Below, one piece after another: positions 44,039 to 57,107 of a DNA stretch of 64,000 bases. Origin of the DNA: Sorex araneus (lineage: Eukaryota > Chordata > Mammalia > Eulipotyphla > Soricidae); the NCBI RefSeq assembly GCF_027595985.1, contig NC_073306.1, positions 157,739,219 to 157,803,218 of the forward strand, in the 5' to 3' direction. Under the pieces are notes generated by a model. That model saw only the letters and a list, made by a program, of their open reading frames with translations. It was not told the origin of the DNA and did not search any database. Each line of letters starts with the position of its first letter. Position 1 is the first letter of the stretch. Both the position numbers and the translations under genes were made by a program.

Positions 44039-44040
<2 letters not shown>
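41384..44040. other. Unique intronic sequence, no exon recognised
   Basis: The longest stretch of intron 1 without young repeats. Open frames at 41365-41658 (-), 42056-42355 (+) and 42776-43158 (both strands) carry no domain I know and no obvious splice-site pair. Confidence 0.45.

Positions 44041-44082
<42 letters not shown>
44041..44082. repeat. (TC)n microsatellite
   Basis: About 20 pure CT repeats followed by CCCCC. Confidence 0.97.
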
Positions 44083-44084
<2 letters not shown>

Positions 44085-44133
44085 CCCGACTCTGAATTTT
44101 TTAAATAACTGTCGAACATTTCTTACAGTTTGT

Positions 44134-44303
<170 letters not shown>

Positions 44304-44393
44304 AGATTTCCTTAACACTTTTCTTCCAAAGTTCTGACACTTTAATTTTGATGATTCTGTTTTTCAGCACCCCCTCCTCGCATCATACTTAAT

Positions 44394-44627
44394 GTAGCAC
44401 TGTCGTCCCCTTGTTCATTGATTTGCTCGAGCAGGCACTGGTAACATCTCCATTGTGAGACTTGTTACTGTTTTTGGCATATCGAGTACGCCACAGGTAG
44501 CTCTGCCGTTTGGGCAGATATTCTAGGTAGTTTGCGGGGCTCCTAGACAGAGACAGAGGAATTGAACCTGGGGTCGGCTGCATGCAATGCAGACATCCTA
44601 CTCACTGTGCTATCGCTCCAGTCCTAC
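44394..44627 (-). mobile_element. SINE class B, antisense, with duplication
   Basis: CATACTTAAT flanks it (44384-44393 and 44628-44637). TGTAGCACTGTCG tail complement, GATTTGCTCGAGCAGGC, GTAACATCTCCATTGTGAG, TTTTTGGCATATCG, TAGCTCTGCCG, GAATTGAACCTGGGG, and head complement CTATCGCTCCAGTCC. It carries a small deletion in the body. Confidence 0.94.
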
Positions 44628-44637
44628 CATACTTAAT

Positions 44638-45194
44638 CATATGTTCAGTTTTTAGACACTCATTCTTTGATTTTGTTATTTCAGGAAGCCCCGGGTTTCT
44701 TTTTTCTGTTCACTTCCCCTTCCTCTTTCCCTCCCTTCTCTCTCCCTCTCTTCTTTTCATCTGTCTTTCCCTTTCCCTTCCTTAGCTATTTTAAGAATGC
44801 TGTCTAAAACTGAATTTTTTTCTTCTTTTTCCTTAAATGACCCTGAGATCTTTGGGTTAGTTACTTGAGTTCATATTTCTCATGTTATTTATTTCTTCAA
44901 ATATCTGGTGTTTTTTGAATGCTTGTTTATGGTAATGAGCGAACGAATATGTTGATATCATCAACTGAATTAGGTTTTCTTTGAAGTGAAGTAGTTCTAT
45001 TTAACTAAAATAGCTCTTTGTGAAGTAGGTTCCCTGAGAGAAGGTAAACCTGTTGATAGTTATCTTCTCATAAAATGCTATGATCAGGGAGCCAAGATTA
45101 AGACCTCAAATGCCAGATAAGAGGACTTTATTCTAATAAAGATAAGAATGCTCTACTTGCCTTTTTATTTAGGACTTTGTTCTGTTCCAAAGCT
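44638..45194. other. No gene or repeat identified
   Basis: AT-rich with a pyrimidine-rich patch at 44700-44780. Confidence 0.4.
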
Positions 45195-46000
45195 TAATAT
45201 TTTCCTTTAATTTTATTGAGGTAGCATTTATGTGTAGTACTGTATTAGTGTCAAGTACACAGCATGATAATTGTGAAATTATCACAATTAGTTTAGTTCA
45301 TCTTTTCACGCAGAACTTTGCAAACACAAAATAAAGATGACTTATTTTTTTTATTTCATCCCTCTCCCCCCAACTGTTGAGGGCTTCCATAGTTTACTGT
45401 CTTAGCAACTTTTATTTTATTGTAATTTAGGTAAGTAGGGTGCAATAGCTTTAACTTCTAGGGTTATGAGGTACAAACTAATTGCACCTTCACCTCTACC
45501 AAGGTGTACAAGACCCTCTCTCCATCTCTGTCTTTGCACTATTTCTAGCCCACCTCTTTCTCTATAGCACCTCTGGCACAATGCTTAGAAATCTCAGGTT
45601 TTAATCTAAAGTCAAGTGTCCTCATTTGTTATTGTCTGTTCCATTCTTTTACCTCTCTATATACTACAGATAAGTGAGATCAGCCAGTATTTGTCTCCCC
45701 TTTAATTTCACTTAACACGAAGCCCTCCAGACTTATCAAAATTGCAGCAAACCATAAGATTTCATCTCTCCTTATAGCTGCTTAGACACAATATTGCTTT
45801 CTGTATATATACCATGACTTCTTTATGCATCCATCTGTCATTAGACATTTAGACTGTTTCTATATCCTGAGTATTGTACTTAGTGCTGCTACAGTGCACA
45901 TAAGTGTACAGATGTCTTTTTGAATTAATGTTCTTGTGTTCTTGATGTAAATTTCAGGTCATCTAGAAGCTCTATTCTGAGTTTTTCTTTTTCAGATTTT
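45195..46000 (-). mobile_element. Old L1 3' end and ORF2 end, antisense
   Basis: TTTTATTGAGGTAGCATTTATG, AGTGTCAAGTACACAGCATGATAATTG, ACTACAGATAAGTGAGATCAGCC, TTTCACTTAACACGAAGCCCTCC, CTTTATGCATCCATCTGTC and TGAGTATTGTACTTAGTGCTGC follow the order of an inverted old mammalian L1. Confidence 0.8.
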
Positions 46001-46014
46001 GAATCTCCCCTCTC

Positions 46015-46460
46015 CTTTTTATTTAAAAAAATGTAATTTACAAAATTATTGATAGTTGAGTTTTCGGCATATAATATTTCAACTCAAATTTCACCACTAG
46101 TGTCAACTTCCCTCCGCCAGGGTTCTTATATTCCTTCACCATTCAAACCCCCACCTCATCCCCAATTTGACAGGCACATTACAAAGTTTCAGTGATTGGA
46201 GTTTAGATCTCATGTTTTCAGTTTTGTTGAGTCTGTATCTTGCATATTTGACTCTGCCATTCACCCATATCATGGGTATAGCTGAAGTCCTGATGTATGT
46301 TCACCTATTATTTCCCACTCTCTTCGTCCTGCCTTTATTTATATTCTGATTTTCTTTTCTTTTCTCTTTAATTAATTAATTAATTAATTTATTTTTGAGA
46401 AATATCCATGCTGTTTTCCACAGAGGTTGAACCAGGTGACATTCCCACCTTATCTTAGGA
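46015..46460 (-). mobile_element. Old L1 3' UTR and ORF2 bits, antisense
   Basis: TTTACAAAATTATTGATAG, GTCAACTTCCCTCCGCCAGGG (same family as 10151-10425), an AATT repeat at 46370-46388, then GAAATATCCATGCTGTTTTCC and GACATTCCCACC, an inverted ORF2-region L1 segment. Probably nested L1 pieces. Confidence 0.6.
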
Positions 46461-47784
46461 ATTTTTAAAAGAAACACAGAGCAGTGTTCACCTATACTTA
46501 TCATTTTTTATGTTATATGTTTGTTACTAGTTTATTTTGTAACTGAAAGTTTCTTCCTTCTGAACAATTTATACTATCCACACAACCTGAGTCTTTGGCA
46601 ACCAATTATTTTTTAATATATACCTAAAGGTTTACTTTTAGTTAAAATATTTTATTAAAACAACATTGCATTGTGACATTATTTGAGTTTCAGATTTACA
46701 TTATTAAAAATCACCTTGAAGTCACCACTGAGAGTTCATATTCTGTGTTGTTTATTATAACTCCACAATAAGTACAGTTATGCAGTACTTGTCCTCTCTG
46801 TCCAGTTGCTTTTTACTTTTTTCTCTCCCATTCACACTTCCCTTCAAATTCATGTTCATTTCTAGATATAGTTGTCCTCTTTTTTTTATATAATATATAA
46901 TATAAAAAGAATGGAACTGCTCTTTATTCAGCCATTGACTAAGCTGACTGAATTGGGCATGAACTGTGTGGTTTTTTTCTTGACCATCTTAGAGTACTCA
47001 ATAGGAATCCTTCCCAGTCAGCTCTCTTTCTTTTATTCAACACTTCTTGAGACTTCAACACCCGGTAGAGGCAGCACCAATGTTTCTGGTTTGGAAAAGA
47101 GGAACCAACCAGATCATTGGTATGACAGAGAATCCTTTAATTAATTACCATAGTGATTGCTCTGAGGGCTGCTCTGTTCTCTCCATTGGTCGACCCTAGG
47201 ATTCTCAAGGGGAGCGCCTCTTAATCCTTATCAACCATTGTTGGTGAGTGAGTTCATATTGCAATTCTGTGCTTTTGTTTCTCAGACAATGCAGTTCCAT
47301 TTTCTTTCTGTTTTCCAGAAATACTTTAGTAAATGTGCTGTTCCATTGGGCTGCTTTGTTTCTTTGGCTCTGCTGTGAATTCCTTTATTTATTGTCTTTT
47401 CAATGTGGCTCTGAGAGGAAGAGAAATTAAATATGTGCTCTCTGTCCCTGATCTGGAACTGCAAGTCTTTATTGGTGATTCTTAATATATGAAGGATCCT
47501 CATAAATCATGAAATGTATGCCTGAACTGACAAATAAAGTCTCCTTCCTCTTTTCTTATTGTTCTCTTTCTTGTTATCACTACAATATCCCACCGTTGGC
47601 AACTTTCTAGGCCTGTGATCTGAAAGAGGCTGAGGAACAGTGAATTGATGGGGCTTCAGATTATGGACAGATTTAGACTGAGTGAGAAAAGCCATGATGG
47701 GGGTGGGGGGTGTCACTGTGATCTTCTTGATCACACACCTGGGCACCTGTTTAGGATCAGCTGCTTTAAGCCAGTTATAGTTTC
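46461..47784. other. Mostly unclassified; possible old L1 at 46500-46640
   Basis: TTTGTTACTAGTTTATTTTG, TTTCTTCCTTCTGAAC and GAGTCTTTGGCAACC suggest another inverted old L1 3' UTR. The rest shows no gene. Confidence 0.4.
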
Positions 47785-47955
47785 CTTCCTTCCTTCCTAG
47801 CTTTTGGGCCAGACCTGGAGGTGCTCTGAGGCTCTGTTCTCCAGGTTACTCCTGACTGTGATCAAGAGACCATATGTGGTGCCTCAGACCATGCCATGGT
47901 TGGTTGTATGCTAGGCAGGCACCTTAACCACTGTGCAATAGTTCTGCCCCCCTTT
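47785..47955 (-). mobile_element. SINE class A, antisense, old
   Basis: CTTTTGGGCCAGACCTGG, AGGTTACTCCTGACTG, GAGACCATATGTGGTGCC, GGTTGGTTGTATGCTAGGC and CACTGTGCAATAGTTCTGCCCC. Confidence 0.7.
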
Positions 47956-48902
47956 TTATCATTAAAAAAAAACTTTATTCTAAATACATGTTCTCCAGGT
48001 GTCAAATTTTCCTGTATTCCCCCCACCCCCAAGTTTCCTTCATAGGTAGTTGAAAGATATTTGCGATTACAATCAGCTAATGGAACGTGTGGGTTACTTA
48101 AGGGACAACCTGTTTGTGCATTATTTTGTGTCAGCAAAATCTCAAACTCAGAATGGATGCTTACCACACACAGGTAGAAGTGGTTCTCTATATAATTACT
48201 ATGATATTATTTTTGCATAATGAAAGTGATACAGATAATTGTAGAATATTTAAAATGTACAAATCCATCTCCCCCTCCCTGCTCCCCAAAAGGGTCAAAT
48301 AAGTAATTTCTTACCATAAATCCTTACTTTTGATTTTGTTCTATATGCGTACAGTCCTTCATGCATACTTATAATTTTATTTCTGACACTCTAATAAGCA
48401 TATTCTTTAAAGAGTTTTGGTTTCTTTAAGATATTCACAAATATCCAGGAAAGCTATAAAATATCTTTATCTTTTCTTCCTGTTCCTTTCCCTGGATCTG
48501 TCTCTCTTTTACGTGGAAAGCTAACTGTGAGTATTTTAATAATACATTTCATACATATTTAACCTTGAAAAGCAAGGAAAATTTAATGCATTTCAAAAAG
48601 GGTTTGGAGCATGAGTTTTATATATTGACCTACATATTTGTACATGAATGATTTTTGTCTTCACTAAATGTATCAGTTAAGATAAGGCATTTGCTTATTT
48701 GGATGTAGTGAGTAAATATCATACAGAATAAAAGAAATGAATGCTCTATCTTTTCTGCTCCTGCTCATTTGGTAAGTGGGAGCTTCTCAGATAAATCCAG
48801 TGATGCACAAGTAAAAACAAATTATTAGCCATGACATAGTATCAAACTAAAAATGTGCTACTTATCTGGACCTATCCTCTTATTCTTTTCTTTAGGTAAC
48901 CA
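47956..48902. other. No gene or repeat identified
   Basis: AT-rich intronic sequence. Frames at 47862-48167 and 48114-48302 are unremarkable. Confidence 0.4.
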
Positions 48903-49188
48903 ATTATTATTATTATTATTATTATTATTAATTTATTTATTTGCTTTTTGGGTCACACCCAGCAGTGCTCAGGTGCTACTCCTTGCTCATGCACTCAGGA
49001 ATTACCCTTGGCGGTGCTTAGGGGACCATATGGCATGCTGGGAGTCGAACCCGGGTCGGCCACATGTAAGGCAAACACCCTACCCGCTGTGCTATTGCTC
49101 CAGCCCCTATTATTGTTATTATTATTATCATAATCATTATTATTATTATTAGTAGTAGTAGCAGTAGTAGTAGCAGTAGTAGTAGTAA

Positions 49189-49241
<53 letters not shown>
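48903..49241 (-). mobile_element. SINE class A, antisense, inside (TTA/TAG)n arrays
   Basis: The SINE itself is 48940-49106: CTTTTTGGGTCACACCCAGC, GCACTCAGGAATTACCC, GGGAGTCGAACCCGGGTCGG (B-box complement) and CTGTGCTATTGCTCCAGCCCC. A TTA array lies at 48903-48930 and a TTA-to-TAG array at 49107-49241. The shared TTATTATTATT is probably the expanded target-site duplication. Confidence 0.9.
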
Positions 49242-49417
49242 TCCCTTCCAAAGGTTACAACCTTCTTCTCTGTTACTGCTTATATTTCCCTACTTCTGGA
49301 GCTCACTATCTCATATGGTCCTAAAATCTCCTTCCTTTTGTATCCCTCTTCCCAACCTCTAGGATATTCCAGTTGGTATGATCTTTAAAATTTTACAATG
49401 TCCTTCCATTTCTTTCA
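49242..49417. other. Unique spacer
   Basis: Nothing recognised. Confidence 0.35.
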
Positions 49418-49490
49418 GTGGCAGGAATTGAACCCAGGGCTTCATACATGCACGACAAGCGCCTAAACTCCCATACTATCTATTTCTAAG
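49418..49490 (-). mobile_element. SINE class A head fragment, antisense, old
   Basis: GTGGCAGGAATTGAACCCAGGG, TACATGCACGACAAGCGCC and CATACTATCTATTTC are the head complement only. Immediately to its right a younger class A SINE is inserted. Confidence 0.7.
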
Positions 49491-49507
49491 ACCCATGTCC
49501 TTCAATT

Positions 49508-50202
<695 letters not shown>

Positions 50203-50249
50203 TGTCCTTCAATTTCTTGAGAGATAATATGATATATGAAATCAAACAT

Positions 50250-50425
50250 ACTGGATCTGAAACCTGATTCTACCACATATCAATCATGTGATCTTGGAGA
50301 AATAGAAGTCTGACATATCTGTTTCTTTATTTATAAATTGGCAACCATAGTGGAGCCTATCTAGGGTAGTTATAATTATTCAATATGTTTACAAGCAGCA
50401 CATGCTTAGAACCATTACTTTTAAT
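50250..50425 (+). mobile_element. MIR, diverged
   Basis: GGATCTGAAACCTGATTC, ATCATGTGATCTTGGAG, TCTGTTTCTTTATTTATAAATTGG, AGGGTAGTTATAATTATTC and CAGCACATGCTTAGAACC follow the MIR order. Confidence 0.7.
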
Positions 50426-52862
50426 GATTATTATGAAAGCCCATTGTTTCTTACCACCTACAGCATCATTTCTGTCCTTTCTTGAATAGAATAAACTCAT
50501 GGCAATTTTACCTCTGACAACACCCCCAGTTTAATTTCTTATCTATTCTTTATTTGCTTCTTATACATAAACTTCTTCAAATGGGCCATGCCCTGTGCTT
50601 GCATAAATGTTCCTCTACTTGGACTCATATCTAACTGTTAGCGCAAACAGAGACCAAAATCAAAGCCTCCTAGCTTTCAACTTTTGTACTTGACAAAAGC
50701 CTCCTAGCTTTACTAACAGCACTGATAAAACTCCCTCTCTACCTTTGTCTTTTATGTCCTGCATTTTTAGAAGTAGTAGTAGTAAGATAATGAGGATAAC
50801 CCAGGACAAAAAGAACCCCTGAAAGTGGGATTTTGAATGTGTTTTGAATATTAGTAACAATAGGAATTAATATGCCTTCCCACCCTTCAGTTGGGACATT
50901 TATATTTAAATTCTTGCTTCTAACGATGACTAGAATCAGAAATGTTTATATACCATAGTATATTATATTATAGTATATCATAGCTTTATTCCGGTGTTTG
51001 GGATAGTTTGGGTAATTATCAATTACGGCAGCTGGGGCATTATTATTTTTCTACCACTGTGAATCATGAGTCTCTGCCTTGAGATGCCTTAACCTAACTG
51101 AGCATGTCTCTACATTGGCTTGACTTTTTTCTCAAGGTGCTTAATCTTCCTTTCATTAGTGTGAATAATCAGAGTTTGATTGTAAAGTATGTCTGGGCCA
51201 AATACAAGGGCTTTTAAAATTGTCTGCTCTTTTAGATTATCCAGGCCACTGATCCCCCTTCCTTAGCATGGATAATTGAGAATGGACTGGGCCAAAGTAT
51301 GTTAAGCATAACCAATTGACAAAATAAATGAGATTTTAAAAATACTTCACTTTTTTATAATAGGGGAAAAACTAACAATTTTTCTCTTTATTTTTAATTC
51401 CCAAGGTCTTATTTTGTATTTAAAATGATTTTTTCTTTAAGTTGATTTAACATAGAAACTCTTTTCTATGATGCATACACTTAAAATGGAAAAATGTATA
51501 GTTATTGTAATTTTCACTTAGCAGAGGGAAAAAATGAAAATATAGACCAGAAATCGGGCAGTTTCAGATTCAATGTCAAATCTTATGACAATATTTTAAT
51601 TTCAACTATGCAGCAAGGAGTGGGTGGGAGTCACTTCAAATTCTGAAAATTGCTCTCTTGATAGAGGAGGCTCTGACGCTTTGCCCCAATGAACAATCAT
51701 CGTGTAGAGAAGTACATTTCTTCAATATGTGTCTAAGATGAACGGGACTGTGGTTCCTGGCAACTCCTGATTTCATCCACTTCTCATTTTCAGCCTCTCC
51801 TCTTTCCCCATGTGTCCCTTTGTAAGGGAGAAATGCATTTACATGTCACTTGGCTGGGAATTTAGAGGACATTTTCTTTAAAGGAATAATGATATAAATA
51901 GGGATAGGTGTCACTGAATACCCTTCAGGTGGATAATGAGAAATATATTTGAGGGGTTGGCCTGGGAATTTGAAGCATAATATAAGAGGCAATGGTGAGT
52001 TTCTGGGCAGATGACTCCTAAATATGGTTTTTGAAACATTACCCCATTTTATGTGGGGAATTGCCAGGCTCAGGCTTAAAGTCTCCCACAACACCCATGA
52101 ATAATCATTTAAATACAGGCTTTGAGACTTGGGGAGAGAAGTGCATTATTTGCTCTAAAGACAATAATCACCCTTTGGAGTCATTGTAGTCCATCATACA
52201 GATGCATACTTGGGGATCTTTGTAAGAACAACATTTTCTCTTGATGGTTCATTACTTCATTGAGCTTATAAATTTTCCAGGTCTAGATTACAGGTTTGGG
52301 TTAGGAATGCACATTAGCCTTCAGAGCGGGATGCCAAGGCTCTCCCACAGGAAGAAACATACTGAGATGGTTTGCACCGTTGCCTACGACATTCCTGTGA
52401 GAAAGCAAGAGAAAAGGGTAAGGGTGATGAAATCAGTTAGTGCAGTCTCTGGTTATAAATGGCAAGAACTTGACAAATGTGGACACATAATAATTCTTGT
52501 TGCCCAAATGAATTGATGAAGGAAGAACTTTGGGATTCTCAGCATATATGATGCAGCTTCCAAAAGTTTGTGCTCTTGGTTTCTGAGAAAGTTCATGTAC
52601 AACCCTGATAAAGCCATAAATGGTTGGTTGTCTTTCTGCGGGAAGATGGTTTTTCTCTTGGCTGGAGGTAAGTTTTTGAAAGAATACTCAGAAAAGGTTT
52701 GTCTCCATGTGGTGCTTGGAGACCTAAGTTCTTTGGTGTGACATTAATAACTTTTAAAAGATAAAAATAAATAAAATTAGGCATTCTTAACAGATAGCTC
52801 ATCCCAATTTACTTACTGTATTAATGATTACAAGTATAAAAAAGTAAATAATTGGAATCACT
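50426..52862. other. Unique intronic sequence, no exon recognised
   Basis: No repeat family or exon-like frame seen. The open frame at 52241-52516 (+) has no recognised domain. Confidence 0.45.
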
Positions 52863-53026
52863 GAGAGAGACAGAGACAGAGACAGAGAGAGAAAGAGAGA
52901 ACTATGGCATGATGTATGATGTGATTCCTCTAATAGAACTAACAAATGATGCTGGACCGTGTGTGTGTGGGGGGGGGGGTGTGGGTGGGTGTGGGTGTGG
53001 GTGTGGGTGTGGGTGTGTATGTAGAG
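52863..53026. repeat. GA-rich patch (52863-52901) and (GTGTGGG)n array (52959-53026)
   Basis: Short GAGACA repeat, then after 57 bases a GT/G-rich array with repeated GTGTGG hexamers and an 11-G run. The G-rich strand may form quadruplexes. Confidence 0.9.
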
Positions 53027-53239
53027 GGTAGAGATACAAGGATTATATGTCTCTGGGAGATAGAATTAAATGGGCATTTAAGCTTAGATTTTAAAAAAAA
53101 GTTTCTTGGTTTTGTTTCCTATTGAACTCTTAAGGAAGTTCTACAAGGAAGGCACATTAAAATACAAAATATAAATAAATTACTTTTAAGAAGTGGTATA
53201 GTCCTATCATATAAAGTAGGTAAATGTTGCAGGATCCCA

Positions 53240-53990
53240 ATCACTGTGTCATTGTATAACTGTCAATCCTGTTTTTCATTGATTTACTTGAGCGGGTGTT
53301 GGTAACATACCCATTCATCCCAGCCCTGAGATTTTAGCAGCCTCTCCTTACTTGTCTTTCCCAATGATTGGAGGCTGCTTTCAGAGTCAAGGGAATGAGA
53401 CCTGTTATCATAATTGTTTTTGGCATATCGAATATGCCATGCAGAGCTTACCAGGCTCTGCCGTGCGGGTGCGATACTCTCTGTAGCTTGCCGGGCTCTC
53501 CAAGAGGCATATATATTTATTTCCCTCTATGATGATGTGTCATAGAGGAATATGTTCACTCATGTTGAGGCTCAGCCTTAGTGTGTGGAAAGCAGCCTGG
53601 AGCATGGCAGCAGTTGGGTAGTAGAGTTGGCTGTTGGGGCTGGGTCCCTTGAGGCAGGGAGGGCTCTCAACAGCCCCCCTTGGGGGCACCCCGAGTGAAA
53701 ACAGCCTGGAGCAGAGTTCGGTGGCATGGTTATTGAGGCCTCATTTTATGTTCCCTTCTGGGAGAAGCAGCCGTGAGTTCTGGAGGGTGGCCAGTGAGAT
53801 TACCTGGTGCTGATAGAAGGAGGTGGTTTATGGGTGTGAACACCGGGTCTCTGGAGACTGGGGGAGGCAGGCAGAGGATCTCTGCTCCCAGGTCCCGTTG
53901 AGCCCAGAGTCCAAGATCACAAAGTTCCACATTATCTGGGTTCTTTGGGACGTCGCTCATGTGTGAGGCTAGGCCCGAATCCCAATACAT
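53240..53990 (-). mobile_element. Long RTE-tailed composite element, antisense
   Basis: Minus-strand order: a ~400-bp GC-rich unit (53990-53565, same family as 29930-30600; CACATGAGCGACG and CAACATGAGTGAAC at its two ends show the tandem period), a short unclassified bridge with CCTCTATGACACATCATC, then the class B SINE body without tRNA head (53515-53415), an extra ~95-base segment (TTGACTCTGAAAGCAGCC to GCTGGGATGAATGGG) and the RTE-like tail (53310-53285: ACACCCGCTCAAGTAAATC). Same order as 8485-9060. Confidence 0.7.
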
Positions 53991-54784
53991 TAGAATAAAT
54001 TCAAATTATCTGGGATTCTTGCTCAAATGTGGATTTGGGGGCATCATATATAGGGCATAGAACAGTTGTATTTACTGATGGCGGATCAAAAATTATATTT
54101 TTCACAGGCATTCCCTAGAATTGTATTGTAGATGGATCATGCTTTGCTCAAGTTTTCTGATGATAGGGTGATGGCAAGGTATGGGAAGGTAGAACAGGCC
54201 ATGCATGGTATACAGAAGGTAAGAAAGAGGCTAAGAAATCAGTATTAGCATCATGTTCTCTAGTTTCTTGGTAGTTATAAAATTTACTTAAGCAAAAGGA
54301 GTAATATGGGTAATATGACCAGGTTTCTGTACTGATCTTAGAGTGGAAGAAGAAATAGAAAGAAGGACACATGCGAATGCTGGAGAAGTTGTTAAACTAT
54401 TGGAAAACATGACTCAAGTGAGGATGAAGCCTTGAATTTGGGTAGAAGGAACGGAATAGAAGAAAAGGCATAAAGAGACATCACTAAAGAAATTTCAAAA
54501 AGGAACCACTCATGGGTCTATGAGTACTTACCACTTATCACTCAGGAATACAGTGTTGGGCATTAAGAAATTGGAAGCAGACTAAGGTGACTCCTGTGAT
54601 TTTAGTCTCAGTGACAGGGAGGTTGATGTTACTATAAATAGAAGTGAAAAATACTTTGGGGAAGGAGCAGTTTGGGAGGTGGTGTGGCAGAAATTTAAGA
54701 GGCACAGGTTAGATTTGAGATTCCCTGAGGGTATTTGGATGGCATTGTCTGGGAAACAACTGGAAACTCATCTCTTCATTTCAT
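53991..54784 (+). mobile_element. Probable ancient mammal-wide repeat, class unresolved
   Basis: From about 54530: CTAAGGTGACTCCTGTGATTTTAG, GGGAAGGAGCAGTTTGGG, AGGTTAGATTTGAGATTCCC and GGATGGCATTGTCTGGGAAACAACTGG match the pattern of a common old mammalian repeat ('aggatgactcc..aggtttt', 'gaggagcaggtttgg', 'gttaagtttgagatgcc', 'agtaggcagttgg'). I do not trust my memory of its class. 53991-54530 is less clear. Confidence 0.45.
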
Positions 54785-55412
54785 TTTTTTAAATTTTATT
54801 TTTTAATTAGTGAATCACCATGGGGGTACAGTAACAGATTTACACATTTTCATACTTGTGTTTCCCTCATACAATATTCGGGCACCCCTCCCTCTACCAG
54901 TGTCCTTTCTCCACCACCAGTGAACCCAGTATCTCTCCTACCTCCCAGTTCCATCCCCCTCCCCCCTGCCTCTGTGGCAGGGCATTCCCTTTTGATCTCT
55001 TTTTCTTTTTGGGTATTGGGGTCTGTAATAGGGGTATTGAGTGGCCATGCTATAGCCTACTTTCAGCATGCATCTCCCCTCCTGAGGGGGTCCTCCAACC
55101 AGAGGTTACTTGGTGTTCCCTTCTCTATCTGAACTGCCTTTCCCCCCAGCATGTGAGGCCGGCTTCCAAGCCATGGAAGGAAAGACACACTTTCAACCTC
55201 CTGGTGCTTATTTCTACTATTCTTAGGTGTTAGTCTTCTACTGTGTTATTTTATATTCCACAGATGAGTGCAATCTTTCTGTATCTGTCTCTCTCTTTCT
55301 GACTCATTTCACTTAGCATGATACTTTTCATGTTGATCCACTTATATGCAAAATTCATGACTTCATCTTTTCTAACAGCTGCATAGTATTCCATTGTATA
55401 GATGTACCAAAG
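54785..55412 (-). mobile_element. L1, 5'-truncated, antisense, first-type 3' UTR
   Basis: TTTTTTAATTAGTGAATCACC (tail side), CCACCACCAGTGAACCC, GTGGCAGGGCATTCCC, GAGTGGCCATGC, CAGCATGTGAGGCCGGC, then the ORF2 end at 55265-55412 (complement of EMSQKE and MEYYAA). It lacks the short-derivative insertion seen at 15603 and so shows the uninterrupted 3' UTR. Confidence 0.93.
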
Positions 55413-56342
55413 ATTCACTGGGATTCACCTGTATATAGCTGATGGCTACAGTCATAACCAAGGACAATGCTTGAAACAGCATTATAGAGAAGCAAAAAGA
55501 AAAGCAAAGATAGGGCACAAAGATGGGATTTCATGTTCTAGAAACATCCAGAAGGCTCTGAAGGACATTCACAGAGAACCATTAATATTTCCAAATCTTG
55601 AAATGAAAAGAGTGAATTTCAGAAACCTTCTTGTCCAGTGGTTTTTGAATACATTTTCTAATGCAGCAAAACCACGTTTTCAACTCTGATTCAGCTCAGC
55701 ACTCCAAACTGATAGGAATGGAATCTCTCTGATCAAAGGAAGAGGGGAGAAACTGATGACTATTTATTCGACAGTTTATACTTCTTGCTTCTTTCTCACT
55801 TGGCTAGAATCTTCTCTTGGATATGTAGTATTTAAAACTGTATTTAAAGTGTGTCTTTCCATATTTATAGAGACTGGAGAGTCTCTATTCATACTTTGCT
55901 TTATAGTGGCAGTAGAGATGGATGTTGCATCATCAACAGTGATATAAGGCGAATGTTGTGTGCTAGGACCCACAAGAAACAGAGCAACACAAAGCAACAT
56001 GGCATTGTTGCCCAAATGAGTGGTACATAGCTCTCCTGGGAACCTCCTCTGTTCTAACAGTAGGCAGTTGCAGATGGTAGATTTCTAGAGGCTAAGAAAA
56101 TTGTTAGAGATATAGTTTCATGCTCCTTTAAAGTCATAGCTAAAGTTTGCACTGGCTTGGAGAAAGTTAGAACATGGGTCCTTTCAACTTATGCAGATTT
56201 GAGGCAGCCCTCACATAGAGTATGTTTAGCTACTCTCAGATCCATGCAAATACCAGCAAAAGTGATGCAACAGTGAGAGAAAAATTTGGGGAAGGATAAT
56301 TTATTTGGAAGAATTTTCCTTGATAATGGTCTTAATTTGAGA
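55413..56342. other. No gene or repeat identified
   Basis: Unique-looking intronic sequence. Confidence 0.4.
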
Positions 56343-56503
56343 ATAGGGGGCATGCCTGATGATGCTCTGGGGTTACTCTTGGCTCTGCACACAGAAACTA
56401 CTCCTGGCAGTATTCAGGGGACCACATAGGTTGTTGGAGATCCAACTGGGGTCAGTCATGTGCAAGGCAAGAACCCTACTCATTGTACTATCATTCCAGC
56501 CCT
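56343..56503 (-). mobile_element. SINE class A, antisense, diverged
   Basis: GATGATGCTCTGGGGTTACTC, GGCAGTATTCAGGGGACC, GTGCAAGGCAAGAACCC and TACTATCATTCCAGCCC. The A-tail side is eroded. Confidence 0.85.
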
Positions 56504-56608
56504 CTGGTAACAGTCTTAGAATCGCTGTTGCAAGACAGCTGGGTTTTTTTTCTTGGGTGCCTGTCTTTTTGGTCACTGTTGATGGAATATCTCTTTATTT
56601 TGCCAATA

Positions 56609-56856
56609 GCACTGTAGCACTGCCATCCCATTGTTTATCGATTTGCTCAAGCGGGCACCAGTAACATCTCCATTGTGAGACTTGTTACTGTTTTTGGCAT
56701 ATTGAATACGCCACGGGTAGCTTGCCAGACTCTGCCGTGCGGGCGGGATACTATGGTAGCTTGCTGGCTCTCTGAGATGGATGGAGAAATTGAACCCAGG
56801 TTGGCCACATAGAAGGCAAACACCCTACCCGCTGTGCCATTGCTCCAGCCCCGTTC
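56609..56856 (-). mobile_element. SINE class B, antisense, with duplication
   Basis: TGCCAATA flanks it (56601-56608 and 56857-56864). GCACTGTAGCACTGCC tail complement, CGATTTGCTCAAGCGGGC, GTAACATCTCCATTGTGAG, TTTTTGGCATATTG, TGCCGTGCGGGCGGG, GAAATTGAACCCAGG and CATTGCTCCAGCCCC. Confidence 0.94.
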
Positions 56857-56864
56857 TGCCAATA

Positions 56865-57091
56865 TTCAGCCGAAACTATTTGCAGCCACTACCAACAGCA
56901 ATTGTCACATGAAACGCCCAGAAACCTCTGCATTCTGGGAACAGTTTTGAGACCAGCAGTGGTTTCTTGGAGATGTTGAGAAAGTCAGTTCAGGAGTCAA
57001 AGGAACCTCAAACTTCTTGTACATCATATATGAAGAGTCATGCCAGGCTGCCATCAAGACTTCTATAAGGTGCGGGCTGGTGTTGTTCTTT
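56865..57091. other. Unclassified, possibly a processed-pseudogene remnant
   Basis: A minus-strand open stretch of about 50 codons (KKFEVPLTPELTF and neighbours) reads smoothly between two SINEs. I do not recognise the protein and see no start, tail or duplication. Confidence 0.25.
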
Positions 57092-57107
57092 AAAAAGATA
57101 CATATGG

